Assembly (NCBI GenBank): GCA_031255695.1
Contig: JAIRSA010000112.1
Coordinates: 1-7,961, forward strand
Source: Eubacteriales Family XIII. Incertae Sedis bacterium
GTDB taxonomy: Bacteria > Bacillota > Clostridia > Peptostreptococcales > Anaerovoracaceae
Reading direction: 5' to 3'
DNA: 7,961 nucleotides
Part shown: piece by piece, positions 6,350-7,961 of the stretch
Layout of the letters: each line of letters begins with the position of its first letter
Position numbering within the stretch: the stretch's first letter is position 1
Notes under the pieces: model-generated
Told to the model about the DNA's origin: nothing
Seen by the model: only the letters and a program-made list of their open reading frames with translations
Databases searched by the model: none
Position numbers and translations under genes: made by a program

Positions 6350-6449
6350 CCGCGCAGCCCATGGCGGCGCCTGGCCAGCATGGCCCATGGCGGCGCCTGG
6401 CCGCGCAGCCCATGGCGGTACCTGGCCGCGCCGGCCCATGGCGCACCTG
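6324..6449 (+). repeat. Five tandem ~25-base units across the mscL 3' end
   Basis: Units can be set at 6324-6349, 6350-6374, 6375-6400, 6401-6425 and 6426-6449, each of the form CCGCGCAGCCCATGGCGGCG followed by CCTGG. Unit lengths are 26, 25, 26, 25 and 24 bases, with units two to four most alike. The first unit is the end of the mscL coding region. Its CCTAG contains the stop, where the next three units read CCTGG. GGCGCC and CCATGG make the units partly self-complementary, so the transcript could fold, but no terminator-type T-run follows directly. The remaining gap to metF (6450-6499) is AT-richer and holds only the metF ribosome binding site (AAAGG, 6487-6491). Confidence 0.88.
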
Positions 6450-6499
6450 CGTTTATTATGTGTTTATTGGCTTGAGATGAGATCAGAAAGGCAGACATT

Positions 6500-7387
6500 A
6501 TGAAGATAACAGAATTATTGTCGAGAAAACGGACATTCTCCTTTGAGGTTTTCCCGCCAAAGGACGGGCAGCCCTTGGAGCCGCTGCTCGCGACGCTGGA
6601 CGAGCTTTACCGCTTTGGGCCGGATTTCATCAGCTGCACCTACGGCGCCGGCGGCACGAACAAGGGGCGCAATGTCGAGATCTGCGGCTCTGTCATCAAT
6701 AGCGGGCACACCGCCCTATCGCATTTCACCTGCATTGGCGGCAGCCGCGCGGATCTCATGGAGGTCATGGACAGCTACACGGAGATCGGCATCGAGAATG
6801 TGCTTGCCCTCAGAGGCGACCTGCCGGCTGGCTGGGAGGGCACGCGCGGCGACTTCCCGCATGCGGACGGGCTGCTCGCCTTCCTTAAAGAAAAAAGGCC
6901 CTCGCTCTGCATAGGCGTGGCCGCCTATCCGGAGAAACACATCGAGGCGCCCTCATTCGGGTCGGACATCGGGCACCTCAAATCCAAGCAGGCCAACGGG
7001 GCCGATTTCATGACGACCCAGCTGTGCCACGACATCGATGCCCTGGACGGCTTCATCGAGCGTGTCCGCGCGGCGGGCGTCACCATGCCCATTATCGCGG
7101 GGCTGATGCCCGTCCTGTTCAGGGAGGGCACGATCAGGATGACGCTGTCCAACGGCTGCTCCATACCGCGCGGGCTTGCCGAGATCATAGGCAGGTACCC
7201 CGACTCCCCCGCCGACTTCAAGAAGGCCGGCAAGGAGTACACGGCCCGCCAGATCGAACGCCTGGCGAATTCGGGCATTGACGGGCTGCATATATATTCC
7301 ATGAATAGGCATGAGGATATTTCCGATATATTGGCTGCCGCCGGGACGGCCTGGCGCACAGACGGAGGGCGAGATGAGCAAAGCTGA
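6500..7387 (+). CDS. metF: MetF, 5,10-methylenetetrahydrofolate reductase
   Basis: This 295-residue protein equals the E. coli family length (296) and is a single TIM-barrel flavoprotein. Diagnostic segments are FSFEVFPPK (13-21) with the catalytic-position Glu E16, the TYGAGGT turn (47-53), ALRGDLP (103-109) with the folate-site Asp D107, AAYPEKH (141-147) at the FAD site, and TTQLCHD (172-178) with Q174 of the folate site. The C-terminal SGIDGLHIYSMNR (258-270) is also family-typical. It reduces 5,10-methylene-THF to 5-methyl-THF for methionine synthesis. In acetogens the same family serves the methyl branch of the Wood-Ljungdahl pathway, but nothing here shows that pathway. The start has AAAGG eight bases upstream. 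Its 3' end overlaps thyA by 14 bases, indicating one transcript. Whether it uses NADH, NADPH or a partner subunit cannot be read from the sequence. Confidence 0.95.
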   Translation: MKITELLSRKRTFSFEVFPPKDGQPLEPLLATLDELYRFGPDFISCTYGAGGTNKGRNVEICGSVINSGHTALSHFTCIGGSRADLMEVMDSYTEIGIENVLALRGDLPAGWEGTRGDFPHADGLLAFLKEKRPSLCIGVAAYPEKHIEAPSFGSDIGHLKSKQANGADFMTTQLCHDIDALDGFIERVRAAGVTMPIIAGLMPVLFREGTIRMTLSNGCSIPRGLAEIIGRYPDSPADFKKAGKEYTARQIERLANSGIDGLHIYSMNRHEDISDILAAAGTAWRTDGGRDEQS

Positions 7388-7961
7388 TTTCATTTTCAAG
7401 AATATGTGCCGTGACATACTGGAGAACGGTTTTTCGTCCGAGGGCCAGGTCGTGCGCGCCAGATGGGAAGACGGCACGCCGGCCCACACCATAAAGCGTT
7501 TCGGGGTGATCAGCCGCTATGACCTCTCCGACGAATTCCCCGCCCTGACACTGCGGCCGACCCCGCTGAAACTCTGCGTCGAGGAGATGCTTTGGATATG
7601 GCAGAAGAAGTCCAACGACACGGCCGCGCTGTCGAGCGGCATATGGGACGCCTGGGCGGATGCGGGCGGCACTATTGGCAAGGCCTACGGCTATCAGATG
7701 GGCCTCAAGCACAAATTCGCCCAGGGTGAGATGGATCAGGTCGACAATGTGCTCTGGCAGCTGAAAAACACGCCCTATTCGCGCCGCATAATGACGAACA
7801 TGTACAATTTCAGCGACCTTTCGGAGATGGGGCTGGAGCCATGCGCGTACAGCATGACCTTCAATGTGACGGGGGATCGGCTGAACGCCATCCTGAACCA
7901 GCGCTCGCAGGACATACTGACCGCAAACAACTGGAATGTGGCGCAGTACGCCGTCCTTGTC
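7374..7961 (+). CDS. thyA: ThyA, thymidylate synthase (first 196 codons; cut by right edge)
   Basis: ATG 7374 lies inside the end of metF in another frame and has GGAGGG (7364-7369) four bases upstream. The visible 196 residues follow the clostridial ThyA pattern: VRARWEDGTPAHTIKRFG (27-44), SRRIMTN with the dUMP-phosphate arginines R137 and R138, EPCAYSMTFNVTG with catalytic C157, and LNQRSQD (174-180) with R177, S178 and D180. W73, W75 and the IWD region (90-92) fit the folate-side pocket. The enzyme methylates dUMP to dTMP using 5,10-methylene-THF, which it oxidises to dihydrofolate, so a dihydrofolate reductase gene may follow outside the window. The C-terminal part, including the closing loop, is not visible. 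The first codons overlap metF, indicating translational coupling. Confidence 0.95.
   Translation, partial: MSKADFIFKNMCRDILENGFSSEGQVVRARWEDGTPAHTIKRFGVISRYDLSDEFPALTLRPTPLKLCVEEMLWIWQKKSNDTAALSSGIWDAWADAGGTIGKAYGYQMGLKHKFAQGEMDQVDNVLWQLKNTPYSRRIMTNMYNFSDLSEMGLEPCAYSMTFNVTGDRLNAILNQRSQDILTANNWNVAQYAVLV

Noticed and set aside
5927..6439. 170-residue minus-strand ORF across mscL and the 25-base repeat
   Set aside because: It is the complement of mscL and the tandem repeat, gives a Gly/Pro/Ala-rich product, and has no supporting start signal.
6324..6449. CRISPR array or intrinsic terminator after mscL
   Set aside because: The units are directly adjacent without unique spacers, so this is not CRISPR. 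No stem followed by a T-run is present, so it is not a standard terminator.

Overview
The window is a stretch of ordinary GC-rich bacterial chromosome with dense coding and short gaps. From left to right it holds the 5' part of a FIST sensory-domain gene on the minus strand (cut by the left edge), a roughly 460-base divergent intergenic region, and then five recognisable plus-strand genes: sbcD, sbcC, mscL, metF and the first 196 codons of thyA (cut by the right edge). No rRNA, tRNA, CRISPR array, transposase, integrase or phage gene is visible.

The organism is most likely a GC-rich anaerobic member of the Bacillota (Clostridia-like), with Coriobacteriia or Synergistota as alternatives. This is inference. 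It rests on the clostridial look of ThyA (FGVISRYDLSDEFP, EPCAYSMTFNVTG, QRSQD), the short MetF, an MscL carrying a C-terminal zinc ribbon, and strong AGGAGG-type ribosome binding sites. Codon use is a little unusual for such GC-rich DNA, because Ile ATA and Arg AGG are frequent in every gene.

The genes form three functional blocks. SbcD (nuclease) and SbcC (SMC-like ATPase with a zinc hook) make the Mre11/Rad50-type complex that processes DNA hairpins and double-strand ends. MscL is the osmotic safety valve of the membrane. MetF and ThyA overlap by 14 bases and both consume 5,10-methylene-tetrahydrofolate, so together they sit at the branch between methyl-group synthesis and dTMP synthesis.

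I did not find a clearly new multi-gene system. The unusual content is at the gene borders. The ATGA stop/start junction expected between sbcD and sbcC is present twice, as a 24-base perfect direct repeat 152 bases apart, and the material in between encodes a coupled 51-codon ORF made of two degenerate units of about 75 bases. SbcC carries a four-fold 39-42 base in-frame repeat that adds an Ala-rich segment after its zinc hook. The end of mscL runs into five tandem units of about 25 bases, the first of which supplies the mscL stop codon. A 9-base dyad lies between sbcC and mscL. Three unrelated short tandem repeats in about 4 kb point to recent slippage or duplication at this locus.
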